Program-made: the position numbers and the translations under genes | The notes under the pieces: model-generated | Told to the model about the DNA's origin: nothing | Database searches by the model: none | Seen by the model: only the letters and a program-made list of their open reading frames with translations | Part shown: positions 41,311 through 52,811 of the stretch, piece by piece | How the letters are laid out: every line of letters starts with the position of its first letter | Numbering within the stretch: position 1 is the first letter of the stretch | Assembly (NCBI GenBank): GCA_033439295.1 | Contig: JAVTLE010000001.1 | Span: 2,108,001 to 2,172,000, forward strand | Source: Deuterostichococcus epilithicus | Lineage: Eukaryota; Chlorophyta; Trebouxiophyceae; Prasiolales; Stichococcaceae | Direction of reading: 5' to 3' | DNA length: 64,000 nt

Positions 41311-41545
41311 ATGCTGGATTCCAGCTGCGGAATTCCAGCTTGACCCTGTTCCAGCACGTTCCAGGGGTTCCATCGCTGGAATCCAGCACGGTCCAGCGTG
41401 TTGGAATTCCAGCTTTGCGATGGATTTCAGCATCACGATAAATCCAGCGTCTTCCAGCACGATGCACCGCAGTCGCTGGAACCGTTGGAATTCCAGTGTG
41501 CCCCATTCCAGCACGACCGCTGCTGAATTCCAGCACGGCCAGCCG
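41311..41545. repeat. Degenerate array of GCTGGAATTCCAGC-type palindromes
   Basis: About 235 bp consist of many variants of GGAATTCCAGC, TCCAGCACG and GCTGGAATCCAGC. It is preceded by AAAATTGGTCATGCTGGATT. A second array in the opposite orientation lies at 44265-44500 with the same boundary sequence. Confidence 0.85.
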
Positions 41546-41656
41546 GCTCTGTCTTCGGTGCAGTCGTCACCTATGGGAAGAATCTATGTCGGTCGCGGGG
41601 AATGCAGCATTAGTTCGAAAGAACGCTAGAGGTGTTGCAAAGTCATTTGCGTGTGC

Positions 41657-42604
41657 TAGGGATGTGACTTCTACGCCCCAACAGCCAAACTACTATACTT
41701 TTTACTACTGCGTAGTATATACGCGCGTAGAACAGCGTAGAAAACAGCCTGGATGAGTCACGATCCGTCACAGGATCTACTCCAAAATCTACTCTGCCTG
41801 AAAATGCTGAAAACACAGCCCGAAAGCACTGGCAACGATCCCTAGACATGCCCAGACTCTATGCTACCACAATGCAATGCTTACAGCTCAGCTGCAGTCA
41901 TCTCCTCCATGTCCTCGTCGCTGCTCGCTACCGAGCGCCGCCGCCATCATGGTAGCGGCATCCAGAGCCTCCAAGTTCTGGGCGGATGTGCCCTTCAGCT
42001 TCAGCTCGGCCTCCCCCGCACAGATGATCATCTTTGTGGCCTGCAAGCAGCTGAATAACGGACTGAGTGCATGCGACATGCCAAAATAAAGACACACATC
42101 GCATATGAAGACATTAGACGCTGCAGATTCGACACGAGGTTAGCAGAGGTATCTTGGTGCTGGCTGCTGCCCATGTACTTCGACAGGGGACTGCGGCGAG
42201 TCCGCACCTTGTCCACTGCCAGCCGGCTGCGGTTGTCACGGTAGACCCACCGCCACCGTGACCAGTTGCGCTCCGGCGCACATGACGTGCACCTTAGGGT
42301 TTAGGGTTTAGGGTTTCATCACCGTTCAGCTGAGTCTGCTGTGCCATTTACGCAAGCTCACTGCGGTCAGGTGCCTGAGAACATCAAGCTAGAGCTGTCG
42401 TGCGGTCGATCAATGGCATACTTGCACGCAAAGCCGCTTGTGCTGCTGCAATTGTCGAAATTTCACGAGGCCCGTCCATCCGGAATCTACGCATCAAAAG
42501 CGTAAACTTTTTGAGTAGAAATACGCCCCAAACCCCAACTACCTACTGATCCGTAGAAAAACGAGTAGTAGTAGAGTAGCGTCGAGAGTAGAGTCACTTC
42601 CCTA
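41657..42604. mobile_element. hAT-like element (948 bp) with 8-bp target duplication
   Basis: The ends TAGGGATGTGACTTCTA and, inverted, TAGGGAAGTGACTCTA are flanked by GCGTGTGC on both sides (41649-41656 and 42605-42612). Subterminal DNA is rich in TAGTA/CGTAGA motifs. The interior has no transposase but holds minus-strand coding-like stretches (for example KMIICAGEAELKLKGTSAQ near 42.0 kb and VYRDNRSRLAVDKVRTRRS near 42.2 kb) and a telomere-like repeat. It may carry captured host gene pieces. Confidence 0.82.
42294..42317. repeat. Interstitial telomere-type repeat (TTTAGGG)3
   Basis: About three consecutive TTTAGGG units, inside the hAT-like element. This is the Arabidopsis/Chlorella-type telomere unit rather than the TTTTAGGG of Chlamydomonas. 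Confidence 0.85.
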
Positions 42605-42801
42605 GCGTGTGCACGTTCACTCGCGGTGCTTGACGCACGCGCGTACATGCCTTTCGCATATGCGGCTGCCAGCACGTGCTGGCAATGAGGCAGCCGCTGC
42701 TCTGATGCGGTAGGATGTACAGCCGGAGATCCGCACAGCCAGGCAGACGCATATCGCCAGGGCCTTCGGGGCGTTAGCCACAGGATCACACAGCCGCAGT
42801 C

Positions 42802-44079
42802 ATGGAGGACTCTGCAAGCTTGCAGAGCGCAGCTCCGGCAGAGGGGGGGTCAGCAGGAAAGGTAAGCTGTTGTCCTGATCTCCAGTCACGAAGTGACCCA
42901 CCAAGTTGAAGGCCACGTTGAAGGCCACGTTGACTCAAGACAGTCGGCAGGTCCTTCTAGTGGCCTTGCAACTATGTACATTGGTGAGCGCCAGGCCCCG
43001 TTCGGATCAACGACAGCAAGTCACTGGACGCCAGCACATTTGACCAAGGCTGTTGCGATGCTGCAGGACGCCTCGCGAGGGCGATCGCTGTCCTCAAATC
43101 GAGCTGAACTGAGAGCTGGCAGCAGCCTCCACTGCTTGGCGCCCAGCTGCTGAGCATCAGCGATTGGCAATGCATCCGGTGGAAGGTGTGCGTCGCTGTG
43201 CTGCCCATTTGCCACTTGCTGTCGGGGCATAAAAAGCATCTCAACAGCCACTGTGCGATGGCTGGAGTTGTGGCAGCTTCGATCATGTCCGCCTTTGCTA
43301 ATCTCGCTTCCAGCAGGTCTTGATGCAGATAGACACCGCGCCTCGCGAGTGTGCCGCCACATCTAACACCTGGACATCCCTACACAGGGTGCGTCCCCTT
43401 GTGCCAGTTGGGCACACGAGTCTGCATCCTGCTGCGGACACCAGGGCGGCCTCGCACCTTCTTTGCAGCGTCATCATTGCGAAATTTGTACTCAGGTGAC
43501 CACCAATTGACTCCAATTTGAGTGCTGACAGCACAGCCATGCTGATGCTTACTGAGCCAAAACAACACTGGTGGCTGCGCAGGGAGTCCCACTGTACGCG
43601 CTTAGCGGCGGTGATGGGCGCCTAGCGGCAGTGCGTGTGCAGAACTATCTGAAAAGGCGAGTTGCATGTGCCGCACTGGCACCTCCTGCAATGAATGCGA
43701 GTGCAGCTGTGCAAGCTCGTACGACTTGCAAGCTCTAAATTCTGTCACTGCTGCCGCAAGTGTGCCAAGCCCGGTCAAAGCTTCATGCCGGAGTCTTGCC
43801 ATCTTTGTTGCTGATGCATAGGGGTTCTGTTGGCGCAGAGCATCGGGACGCTTGGACCGGCACCTTGAGGAGGCAACACTCAATGCTACAGTGTGGATTA
43901 CCGCCAGGTTGGCGCGCATCAAGGCGAGCCGCCTGCAAAACGCCGCGGCAGGGTGGCATAGTACTAGTGCTCTACATATGGCACGCACGGCCAACAATGC
44001 CGGGGCTAACCGGGGGCCGGTAATGCCAGCAAGGGAGCCCAGGGGAGCGTCACATACCACTCAGCCTTTGCTGTCCTGA
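42802..44079 (+). CDS. Possible small multi-exon gene, function unknown
   Basis: A first exon is suggested at 42802-42861, MEDSASLQSAAPAEGGSAGK followed by a strong donor GTAAGC. A matching-phase exon may begin after the AG before 43063 (DASRGRSLSSNRAELRAGSS). A last exon from about 43836 reads ASGRLDRHLEEATLNATVWI, TARLARIKASRLQNAAAGWH and so on to a TGA at 44077-44079; it looks helical and Ala/Arg-rich. The middle is unresolved, with possible exons near 43580 and 43740. No domain recognised. It begins only about 190 bp from the hAT-like element. Confidence 0.33.
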
Positions 44080-44264
44080 ACAGCCAGTGGCATTTGCTCC
44101 GCTTCTCTAGAAATGATGAGTGTTAATTTGTATTTGAGGGCTGCCATCCCAATCGGTGGCAACGTAACGGCGACGAAGCAACATGCTCAGCAATTGCTTT
44201 TGCAACCAATCACAACATTGCAGATAGGCAGCTGCTGCCTATATGCATGGTAATGTTGCTGCCG

Positions 44265-44547
44265 ACTTGACTTCCACTGATGGAATCGAGGCTCCCATGC
44301 TGGAAATCCAACCCAATCCAGCACAAGGCCGAGCAATTCCACCGCCGATAATTCCAGCGTGAGGCAAGATCCAGCGTTGGAAAGTCCAGCACTACCAACG
44401 TTGAGTTTTATGATGGAATTATAGCACTTCCAACAGGGGGCTTCAAGCTGGAATTCCAGCGTTACCAGCGCTGGAATCCAGCATGACCAATTTTCCGACG
44501 TTGGCATTTCCTCGAAACAGTTTTAGCAAGAATCCTGCCCAATTATA
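44265..44547. repeat. Second GGAATTCCAGC-type array with element end
   Basis: Repeats the 41.3-41.5 kb array in the opposite orientation: many TCCAGC/GCTGGA variants, then GCTGGAATCCAGCATGACCA, ATTTTCCGACG, a TTTTAGCAAGAATCCTG block and the terminus CCCAATTATA. This looks like a single non-autonomous transposon family with internal palindromes. Confidence 0.8.
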
Positions 44548-45760
44548 GGGTCCAACTGGCCGGCAGCGGCAGGCGCGGCTCAAGCCGTGGGTCGGGGTGA
44601 TGCACCTGTGCTGCGCGGACGTGTGGGATTGAACGATTGATGCTGACTAACGTCGGTATATAGGCGGCAAATGTGCGCGGCAGCGCACACCCCAGCACCC
44701 CTCCAAGGCTGTCAGTAGCCATTGGATTATACGTTTCAATACAGAGGCCAGCAGAGCCGCTCTCGCTACACGTGCTTCCATGCGTTTCTGTGTACCACTT
44801 CAGCTCCTCGATTTGTGCAAAACGCAACACGCAAACGAAACACTTGCCACCCGCCAGCACGTTCAAACGCTGTGTACATTATGCAGCAGTACGGATTGTC
44901 TGGGAAGCTAACAAAAGGCGATCCCAACTAGTTCTGCCGATCTGCCAGGTTGCCGCCCTCGAATGTTGGTTGACACGCAACTGTGTCGTGGCAGTTAGGG
45001 TTGACACCTACCGAATATCAGCTCCGGTTGTGGTTGGCTATCTTGGCGCCTTTTTGCCCAAACCCTTCGGAATGGAACTTATTTCACCTCGCTGAACATT
45101 CCCATGTAGTTTTCGAGCCTCGAGGCCATTTTGCAAGTTGCCAATTTGCGCATGCAAACTGGCATCGAACGGCGTACACCTAAGACCACTGGCCTCCCAG
45201 ATGGGCAGCAAGGTGCAGATGGTGATACGAGACCGTCTGGGGGATAATGCACACTGTTTTGAGAAGTTCTAACGCTGTGCAGTGGCACAGAAAGGTGATT
45301 TCCCTGCACGACTCCCTCGAGCCGCCGCCATATCCCCGGGCGGCAGCTAGAAGCCACTCAGACTTAAACTATGGAACGGCAGGTAACCGAATTCCAACCG
45401 GTATTCAGGCTCCGGTTGGCGGTTGGCAACCCCGGTTACCCATTGAGATCAACCCCTGTTACCGGTTGGTTGCCAACCCTACCGGGGCTGGTGCAAAAAC
45501 TACAATAGCAGTACTTTGAGGACCCTAGTGGCCGCTGTATTACATCATCTGCCATGGCTGCTTTTCGCGGGTAGCAGTTGCTCCCGACACTGCAATGCCG
45601 CACCTGATCTAAGAAGGCGAAGCTCGTCCTGGCGTCGTCTGGACCGCGGATCGGCTCCGGTCCTGTGGCCTGACTGCCATCGCCCGGGGCTTCTTTCTGC
45701 ACAACGTCGCTTGTTCAGTGGCAGCGTGCTGCTAGGAATACCCATAGTATCGCTCAGACA
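44548..45760. other. Intergenic, transposon-like fragments
   Basis: No gene recognised. Around 45.39-45.49 kb, CCGGTTGG/GGTTGGCAACC motifs cluster in both orientations, which resembles subterminal repeats of another small hAT-like element; no target duplication was found. The last 200 bp should be the promoter of the glycosyltransferase. Confidence 0.4.
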
Positions 45761-47490
45761 ATGTTGCCTCAGCCGCCAGACTCCTTTGCTTTACTGCGAA
45801 GAATCAGCAATTGGTTGGGTGCGGTGTTCGCCATCGTGCTGACCACTGCACTTGCGCTGTTCGTCTGGAAAGGGGACAGCAGATGGACGGCCGTCCGCCC
45901 CAGCCATGCAGCATTGCCTCGCTGGAGCGTAGCTAGTCGGAGCGCGTCGTCCGGCGTCCCGGGACAACCAGCGGAGACGTGGCCTGTCTCACGGCAAGTC
46001 TGGTGTAGTTCACTGTACGTAGACAGGCCGTGCCAAGGGATCAATTCGTTAAAAACGTTGTTGTAGGCCACATGTCTACAAACTAAAAGCCCGGATCAGT
46101 CGTGGCTGTCTTTCACAGGGCTCTTCAATGCGGTAACAACTGGCAGGATGACTACGCCAAGTTGCACTCAGACATCGTAGCAGGGCGGAGCGCTCCGCGA
46201 TATCTGGTGGCTCACGGCGTAAACGGCCTGACAGACTCCCTTCAGGGCTCTGTCGGAATGCTCTACGTTGCGATCCTGCAGCGCCGGGCCTACTTTATGA
46301 CATTCGATTCCGGCACAACTTATGAACAGGCCTTCACCCAGCCAAACATCAACTGGACATGGTACGTGCGAGGTGACAGCCTGATCGAATGAAATACAGG
46401 CGCACCCAGAGCATTGCGGCCATCAGGTGCTCCAGAGATGGTATTGCTCCGCCAACAATAGTGTTCAGTGGGGTTGCGCAGGGACAAAGGTTTAGCGGAG
46501 CCAGGCACGACCATGAAGTTGAGGCTGGGGACCAATAATCGGAAGTCACCAGAGGCTATGCACCTTCAGCATCAGGTTGGTCGCAACTCTACAAGAGCTG
46601 GCAAGTTCCTTGTGCCCCCTCTCATGCTTTCGGGCCGATGCTTCCACTGTAAGCTGGCGCATCGGCGCATTGACACGCCTTCTTGCTACTTCAATCGCAC
46701 ACTTTCCTCTGAATGTTCACAGAACGTCCGGGAGCTGGGTGCGGAGTTTCACACCATCTCCGTGACGTCCTACGTGGGATACATCATGCTACTCCTTGAC
46801 AATCCGTACCACAAAGAAGAGCTATATCAGCTGGGCATCAACCCCGCCAATGCCTTCGCATGCGCAATCGATTTCCTCATGCGCGTACGCAAAGAGGTGA
46901 CTGCGCCCTATGCGGGCGAGCTGCAAAGGCTCAGCAATGTATCAGTGCTGACGATCGGCATTCAGATCAGGGCAGGCGACTCCGTCCTGAAGCCTGGTCA
47001 TGACAACACCTCAATCGGTCTGTATTCAGCATTTTTCGACTGCGCTGCTCAGATCGAAACAGAACGACGGCAATCACCAGAACAGGACGTGGTGTACTTT
47101 CTAATCAGCGACTCGCAGCAGCTGCGCCGCTTGGCTATTGAGATCCTGGGCGCCAAGGTGATGACGAACCTGGAAGTACCGCTGGTGCACTCGCGCCACA
47201 GCCACGCTTCCAGCGATAAGCGATTGGCGTCTTTTCGGGCAGCGGTGGCGGAGATGTGGCTGTTTTCTCTCACGCAGTATCAGGTTATCAGCCTGCACAG
47301 TCGGTTTGGCAGCTTTGGCGCATTCATGAGTGGCCGCTTCCACCAGGTCTATGCGGTCGACATTCCAAAAGTTGCTAGAGTGAAACAGCAACACGTTGCG
47401 GCAGTGGCGCGATCATGCTCGACATATGAATACGAATCAATGGAGTATATTACTCCGAAAACACCACCTTGGGCGGCTGGGAGCCTCTAA
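45761..47490 (+). CDS. Golgi type II glycosyltransferase, GT37 (fucosyltransferase)-like
   Basis: Likely transfers fucose or a related sugar from a GDP-sugar donor to a glycan. Three exons in phase, 45761-46002, 46119-46365 and 46576-47490, give about 467 residues. The acceptor at 46576 was chosen because it is the AG in the right frame. A short cytosolic N-terminus leads to one membrane span, ISNWLGAVFAIVLTTALALF, typical of Golgi type II enzymes. Features resembling plant GT37 are a Gly-rich early block (GVNGLTDSLQGSVGMLYVAI), the sugar-nucleotide motif LTIGIQIRAGDS, VVYFLISDSQQLRR, and a late block QVISLHSRFGSFGAFMSGR. The glycosyltransferase call is fairly safe; GT37 versus another fucosyltransferase family is less so. 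Confidence 0.6.
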
Positions 47491-49380
47491 ATTTGCTGAG
47501 AGTCGACATCCGAATTCGAGTTTTTATTCGTTGAAGATCGATTTGCCCTTCTTGCTGTAACCACAAGTTCATCTGGGTACGACAGCATGGTGTGCACATT
47601 TCATAATAACACAGTGCAACGTCACGCATGAAGTCGCATGAAGTCGCTCTCTTGCCTTATCGTATACGCTACACGTCCTGCTTCAAGCAAGCAGGGCAAT
47701 ACGCCCACGCACAGGCCTTTCTCCCAAACGTGCCGGCCTGTTTTCGGACTCACTTCCTGAGTGCCTGATGCTGAGGCTCGAGGGAGTTCTTGCTCGAGAG
47801 ACGCAGCCATTTCTCCTGACTGATATTCGTTTGCCCTGTGGCACCACCAGCACATATTACCAGCTTGTGCATCCAGCAGAAGGCACGGTGTCGGCAATCT
47901 ATCGCTGAATTCGTCGAATTTGGCTGATCGAGTCGTCCAATGTTGACACGTGTCCTGGCTCATCATGGGCCTGGGACCAAGGCAATACTTCAAGCAAACA
48001 GAACTGTCACAAATCGGCTCCTGTAACCCTGATCTTTGGCTGTTTGCCGTTCCACCATGCAGTGGAAGCTGTGGCAGCTCTGCTGTGCGCTACGATGCGG
48101 GTTCTCACAGCTGGCTGACTCAGGACTGACCTACTGCAGCGGGCTGACGGTCGTATGGGCTGCATAGAAATGCAAGGCAGTCAACCACCGCCCGGCTGCA
48201 GCAGCGGTGTTCCTGTTCCCGTGACTGGTTGCTCTGAAATCGCCGATCCCCAAAATCCGGGCATGCCCAGGCCAGCAACACGCTAAGTAGTGCTTCAAAG
48301 CCTCTCAGCACATGGGTGGACCCGGCAGCGCGTGCACAACTCCTCTGAGAGCTTTGCAGCGCTCTCATTGACTGCCAAGAGCTAGTTACGAGCCAATCAG
48401 AGGGGGACGAGTCGACGAGTAGGGCGGGGAAAAAAGTAGAGCGTACTCGTGGACAAGGTCTCCGCGGTCTCCGTGTTGCACGCGGCCGGAAACCCAAAAC
48501 TTCGCGGAATGCATTGTGGGGCCTTACCATGGCCACCTGCAGAAGTCCAGTCTTTCCCAGCGCTTGCACGCATAAATTGAGGTTGCAGGTTTGGAGCGTC
48601 GCAGCAAACTCGATGACACCATCTCTGGGCGGGTCCAGCGCCCAAGACTAACTTTCAACATTCTTTCAATTCAAAGCCGCTGCGCAGCACGCCAGCTGCA
48701 GCCAATTGTGGCGGTATCTGCTTTTCGAACATTAATCAAGTTCGAGATGTTCCGAAACCGGCCCAATGCTTCGCGTAGAGCGAGCACGGACAGACATGGT
48801 ACGCTTCAAAGGTTTAGATTATATACTAGGAACGTGATCAGGGTGCGTGCTGCTACATCGGGCCTTGCAGATGTGCTTCCACAACACAGCCAGCACCGCA
48901 TCATAACAGCCCTCACATGTTGGGACATCGGACGGGGTGCGGACGCTTCACATCCTCTCTTCAGCAGTGTCTGACACGTTAAAATTGTGTGCATGTCAGC
49001 AGGGCCCTATCCTTGCGAAATGCTGTTGCACTGATTGGCTGTGTAACCTGATGAAGCAGCGAGGCATGGCGCCATTAGTGTGCGGCGTGAAGCCTGTCTC
49101 GTCATCAGCGCAGTCCTCATAGTTGCGCTGGGTACCCAGTACCGGGTACTGTGCACGCTCATCTTCCCGCAGGCCGTTATATGTCATATTCTACATCGGT
49201 CACTGTACAGCTCGTGATTGTCTAGGGTACCTTCATCATTTGTTCATTTCGTTTCTAATACCTACGAGTCTCATAATTACGAGGCAAAATGTTGAAATGT
49301 TATGCTCGTTGTGGACGTTGTCAGTCGCTGAGCCGAAAGCGATGTGCACAGAAGGACCTGCAAACAGCAATAAGTGCTGA
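47491..49380. other. Intergenic, no gene recognised
   Basis: Mixed-composition DNA with only short frames. At 49132-49152 the palindrome-rich string GGTACCCAGTACCGGGTACT occurs. The segment 49334-49372 is related to one arm of the fold-back element at 58.8-59.0 kb. Confidence 0.4.
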
Positions 49381-49382
49381 GC

Positions 49383-49690
49383 TCCTGCTCCCAGCCCCCG
49401 GTTTTCCTCTTCCTCCTTTACTTTCTTTTGCAACTCCAACATTTTCAATGTGTCGAGCCCGCTCCCACCCCCGGGGCACCCTTCGTCTTCTTCCTTCTCT
49501 TCCTTTTCTGAGCTGAAATGTTCTCGATGTGCTGAGCTCCAACCCCCCCAGCCCCCAGGGCACCCTTCTCCTTCCTCCCTTTCTCCGGTTCCAAACTCAA
49601 TAAGTTCATCACGTCAAGTGCTCAGCACCCCGCTCCCCAGTCCTCAGGGCACCCTTCTTCTTCTTCCTTTTCTTCCAACTTTTCCAAGTA
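49383..49690. repeat. Pyrimidine-rich tandem repeats, period about 75-90 bp
   Basis: Four diverged units each carry a C-rich core (GCTCCCACCCCCGGGGCACC or variants) followed by a TTCTTCTTCC-type tract and a less conserved AGCTGAAATGTTCTCGATG-like segment. Starts are near 49387, 49461, 49541 and 49629. Confidence 0.7.
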
Positions 49691-51150
49691 AGAAAGTACT
49701 CAAGTCCAGCAGCGCAGGTGGTTACAGCGCTAGCTCTGCCATCGGGCCGCGCACATGCCGCCTCCATGCCGGCTTCCGCTTGAGGTCTGGATAGTAGAGA
49801 ACCGTGCAGGAAGCTTCACAAAGGAACCCCCCCTCCTTACCCCCACTTCCGCTGTGGGAGCAGGATGGCACGGAGGAAGAAGGAAAAGGACGAAGGGAGA
49901 GCACGTAGGGCAACAATACTACAAACATGATTGGAGGGTACGAACGAAGAAGACATTGAAGAAGGACAAAGGGAGACAGGGAAAGAAGGTGACGGCAAAG
50001 CCGCACAAATACTGCTCGCATATAACATCACTTGCTGATGTGTTGGTTTGCGCTGTTCAGAGCAAAATGTCTTATCATCAAGCGGCATTGTCGCGTTCTA
50101 TGGATCGGCCATGGCTTTGCTCGGCGCTCACTACTAGAGCAGCAAGCCAATACTGCTTCTGCAGAGGTGGAAGCTGGACAAAGACCGCACGGACCACCCT
50201 TGCGTTGAAGAGCCGTCTGCATCGCATGTCGAAATTGTCAACTGCGCACCCCTCTGAACCTGTCGCGGCTGCTGCGGGAGGCGCCACCTGAAGCAGGGCG
50301 CGTGGAACATCTTCGATTGGAAACGAGAAGAAGAAGAGGCATGGGGCAGGGCAAAGAGGTGAAGCGGAGCGCTTTGATTATTGTCGCTTGTGAAAGTGAA
50401 GAATAGGAAGACAAAGAAGCATGGGGTGGCGAACAGAGCTCATGATGAGCGGAGCACTTATAATAACAGAAATCTGGAAGAGAATTGGGAAAAGGAAGGA
50501 AAGGAAAGAAAAGGAAGAAGAAGAGAAGCTGTGTTGGGGCCCGCGGAGCACAATAAAGATGTTGAGCTTGAGGCTTGACAAGGGAGTGGAAAATGTGTTG
50601 CGCTTCTGAGTCACAGCCTTGCAGGATGCCTCCTCCTGACAGCTCTGTTGGGTCGCCGCACAGGCGTAATGCAGTCTGTGATCAGTGATAGGACTTCGGA
50701 TGGCAACGCCCGCGTCGAGTGGCCTCAAACAAGTCTTTGAACTTCGACTCAAAGGAGCGGAGTAAGACACAGCCCGTAGTGACCTGCATTGCGCTTCAGA
50801 GCGCCTGCGCGCTATGAGAGGTCCGTTAGTGCTACAGGGCAGCTTGGGACGCGCAGCCTGTGCGCGCGAGCTTTCTAACGGCGAAGCTGGATTAATGGGG
50901 CAGGTGCTCAACTGGCGGAGTTATCGGCACTACGGTCTGCACAACGTTTCCCGGCCCGGCGCGCCACATCAGCCTTCATGGACTTTGAGAAAGCCATCAG
51001 TGCTGTGTGAGCCCGTCGACACTTGCTCTGATCTTAATACTGCCAGCGCACGTGATACTAAGTCCGAATACCTGCTGTACCCCGCAGTACGTACCTACAC
51101 CCCTGTACCCGTCAGGGGTGTAGGACAGAGGGTTTGATTGTACCCCCCCC
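49691..51150. other. Intergenic with long purine-rich tracts
   Basis: Between 49.86-50.0 kb and 50.32-50.55 kb the plus strand is strongly A/G-rich (GGAAGAAGGAAAAGGACG, GGAAAGGAAAGAAAAGGAAG), the strand opposite to the C/T tracts at 49.4-49.7 kb. No gene recognised. Confidence 0.5.
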
Positions 51151-51160
51151 GGGGGGGGGN
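51144..51160. other. Ambiguous base beside a C8/G9 run
   Basis: A homopolymer C run joins a G run and is followed by an N at 51160. This is most likely a sequencing or assembly uncertainty, so the local length should not be trusted. Confidence 0.85.
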
Positions 51161-51321
51161 TAGAGAGGAGGCCCGGAGGACTTACAATATTTCTGGGCAA
51201 AGAAGGGAAATTATTTCGGGGCAAAGAAGGGAAGAACAGGAAGAAGAAGAAGGGGGCCTGGCTGCTAGAGAGGAGGGCTGGAGGACTCAGCAAAAATTAA
51301 ATCCCAAACCAAGGATAACAA

Positions 51322-52309
51322 TGGGCGTTCGCCGGGGGCGAGACGCGAGTTTGATCGGGAAGGGCCAGTCGAAAGGGGAGCAGGCCGGGTCGCTGATGAG
51401 GCCGGCCGAGGGATGACAGCACCGGGCAGCACCCTGTAGCGGAAACGGCTACAGCAGGACACATCGCAGCATGCAGCAGCTGGCATGGCTTGCTCGTGCT
51501 AATGCGATCGCAGGATTCGTACAGATAGCAAATCTGCATGCTGCAGGACAATCACGGCTCGGGGTGAGGGAAAACGCCATGAAATGTGCATGAGAGTCAG
51601 CGCGACATGAAAGTTCCACGCCGAAAGCGCCCGCACATCAGTGCAGAAGCCTTCCTGACATCTGCTGGAACAAGCACGCGCAACTTACCGCATGCAGCTC
51701 GGCTCGCGAGCATCCCCAGCCTGGACATGAACAGTCCCCCTGGTACTTGGTAAACTTACCCACGAGCAACTGGACAGCCCCCGCATCACTGAGTACAGAC
51801 CTGTGCCCTATTTTTCCCTCGTCGTTGATCTCTCCGAAACGCCCGTTATGCGACCTGCTGCAGCGCGCAGCGGCTGCCAGCTGCAGCAGCCGTGCAACCT
51901 GCCTGCGGACCGCTCTGCAGCCCGAAGGCTTCTGAACTACAGTCTGCGTCTGGCAATCGCGAGCACCACCCTCGTTTTCATACCTAGCAATAAGTACCCA
52001 GAATCATCCCCCGTTCTATGGAAATTCGTACTAAGGGCGCGGAAACGATTCTTACATCAACTCGACAAATCTTACAACGCCGGCTGCCGGGGCGCCGTTC
52101 GGTCGGCCGGCCGCAGCGCGAGGTGCCTGCCTCTCGCAAGGTCTGCAGACTGGCCCAAGGAGCACCTGACGGACCACGGAAGACCCGAAGACGCAGACTG
52201 ACACCGGCAGCAGGCGTTATAGGTTTTCCGTCGACAATTCTCAGGGTTTACTACGGCCAGGCGGAAAACTTGAGTGCATAAGTTTGAATCACCGAAGGTG
52301 ATCAAACTA
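51322..52309. mobile_element. 980-bp interspersed repeat, copy 2
   Basis: Closely matches 39952-40931 over its length, including CCGTTCTATGGAAA, GTCTGCAGAC, and the 3' stem-loop GAATCACCGAAGGTGATC. Its flanks differ from copy 1 and no target duplication is seen. It is followed by a spacer and the start of a third copy, so this locus looks like a tandem array. Confidence 0.8.
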
Positions 52310-52372
52310 AAAGGAAGAGAGTAAGAGGGAAGAAAGAAAGGGCCTTGGCTATCCCCCCAAAATCTACAAAAC

Positions 52373-52418
52373 AATGGGCGTTCGTCAGGGGCGAGACGCT
52401 AGTTCCATCAGGGGAACA
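52373..52418. repeat. 5' fragment of a third copy of the 980-bp repeat
   Basis: AATGGGCGTTCGTCAGGGGC then GAGACGCTAGTTCCATCAGG repeats the beginning of copies 1 and 2 with a few changes and then diverges. The A/G-rich spacer before it resembles the spacer before copy 2. Confidence 0.7.
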
Positions 52419-52811
52419 GTCAGGTTGCAGCTTAGACTTGCATACGGGTGAGTAGCACTGGGCAAGGTTAGTGTATCGATGCGGGGAGGACAGCCCACCA
52501 GGAATCCACCCGAATTTACTTGCTTAAATTAGGCATTGAGACCTGTGTCAGAGGGTTTGTCGGTGCAAACTACGAAACTAGACAGCCACGCGCGGCAGCG
52601 CAATCCCCAAACGCCTGGGCGCGAGATTTGTCGCGAGCAGGAGCGACGTGGCACGCTGAGCGGGCTGGAAGTTATCACGGGTTTCAGCCTGTCGGCAAGT
52701 ACTGGGGCCCTGCCCCCGGGCAAAAATCAATAGGTTAAATTTCAACAATGTTAGCACCTAAGAACGTACGGTTGATGTGAAGCGCGGCTAAGTGTGGCGT
52801 CCGTTTGGGAC
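52419..52811. other. Upstream region of the PC-esterase-like gene
   Basis: No gene seen; presumably promoter and 5' leader. Confidence 0.4.

Noticed and set aside
42294-42317. True telomere or chromosome end
   Set aside because: Only about three units, and genes and transposon ends continue on both sides.
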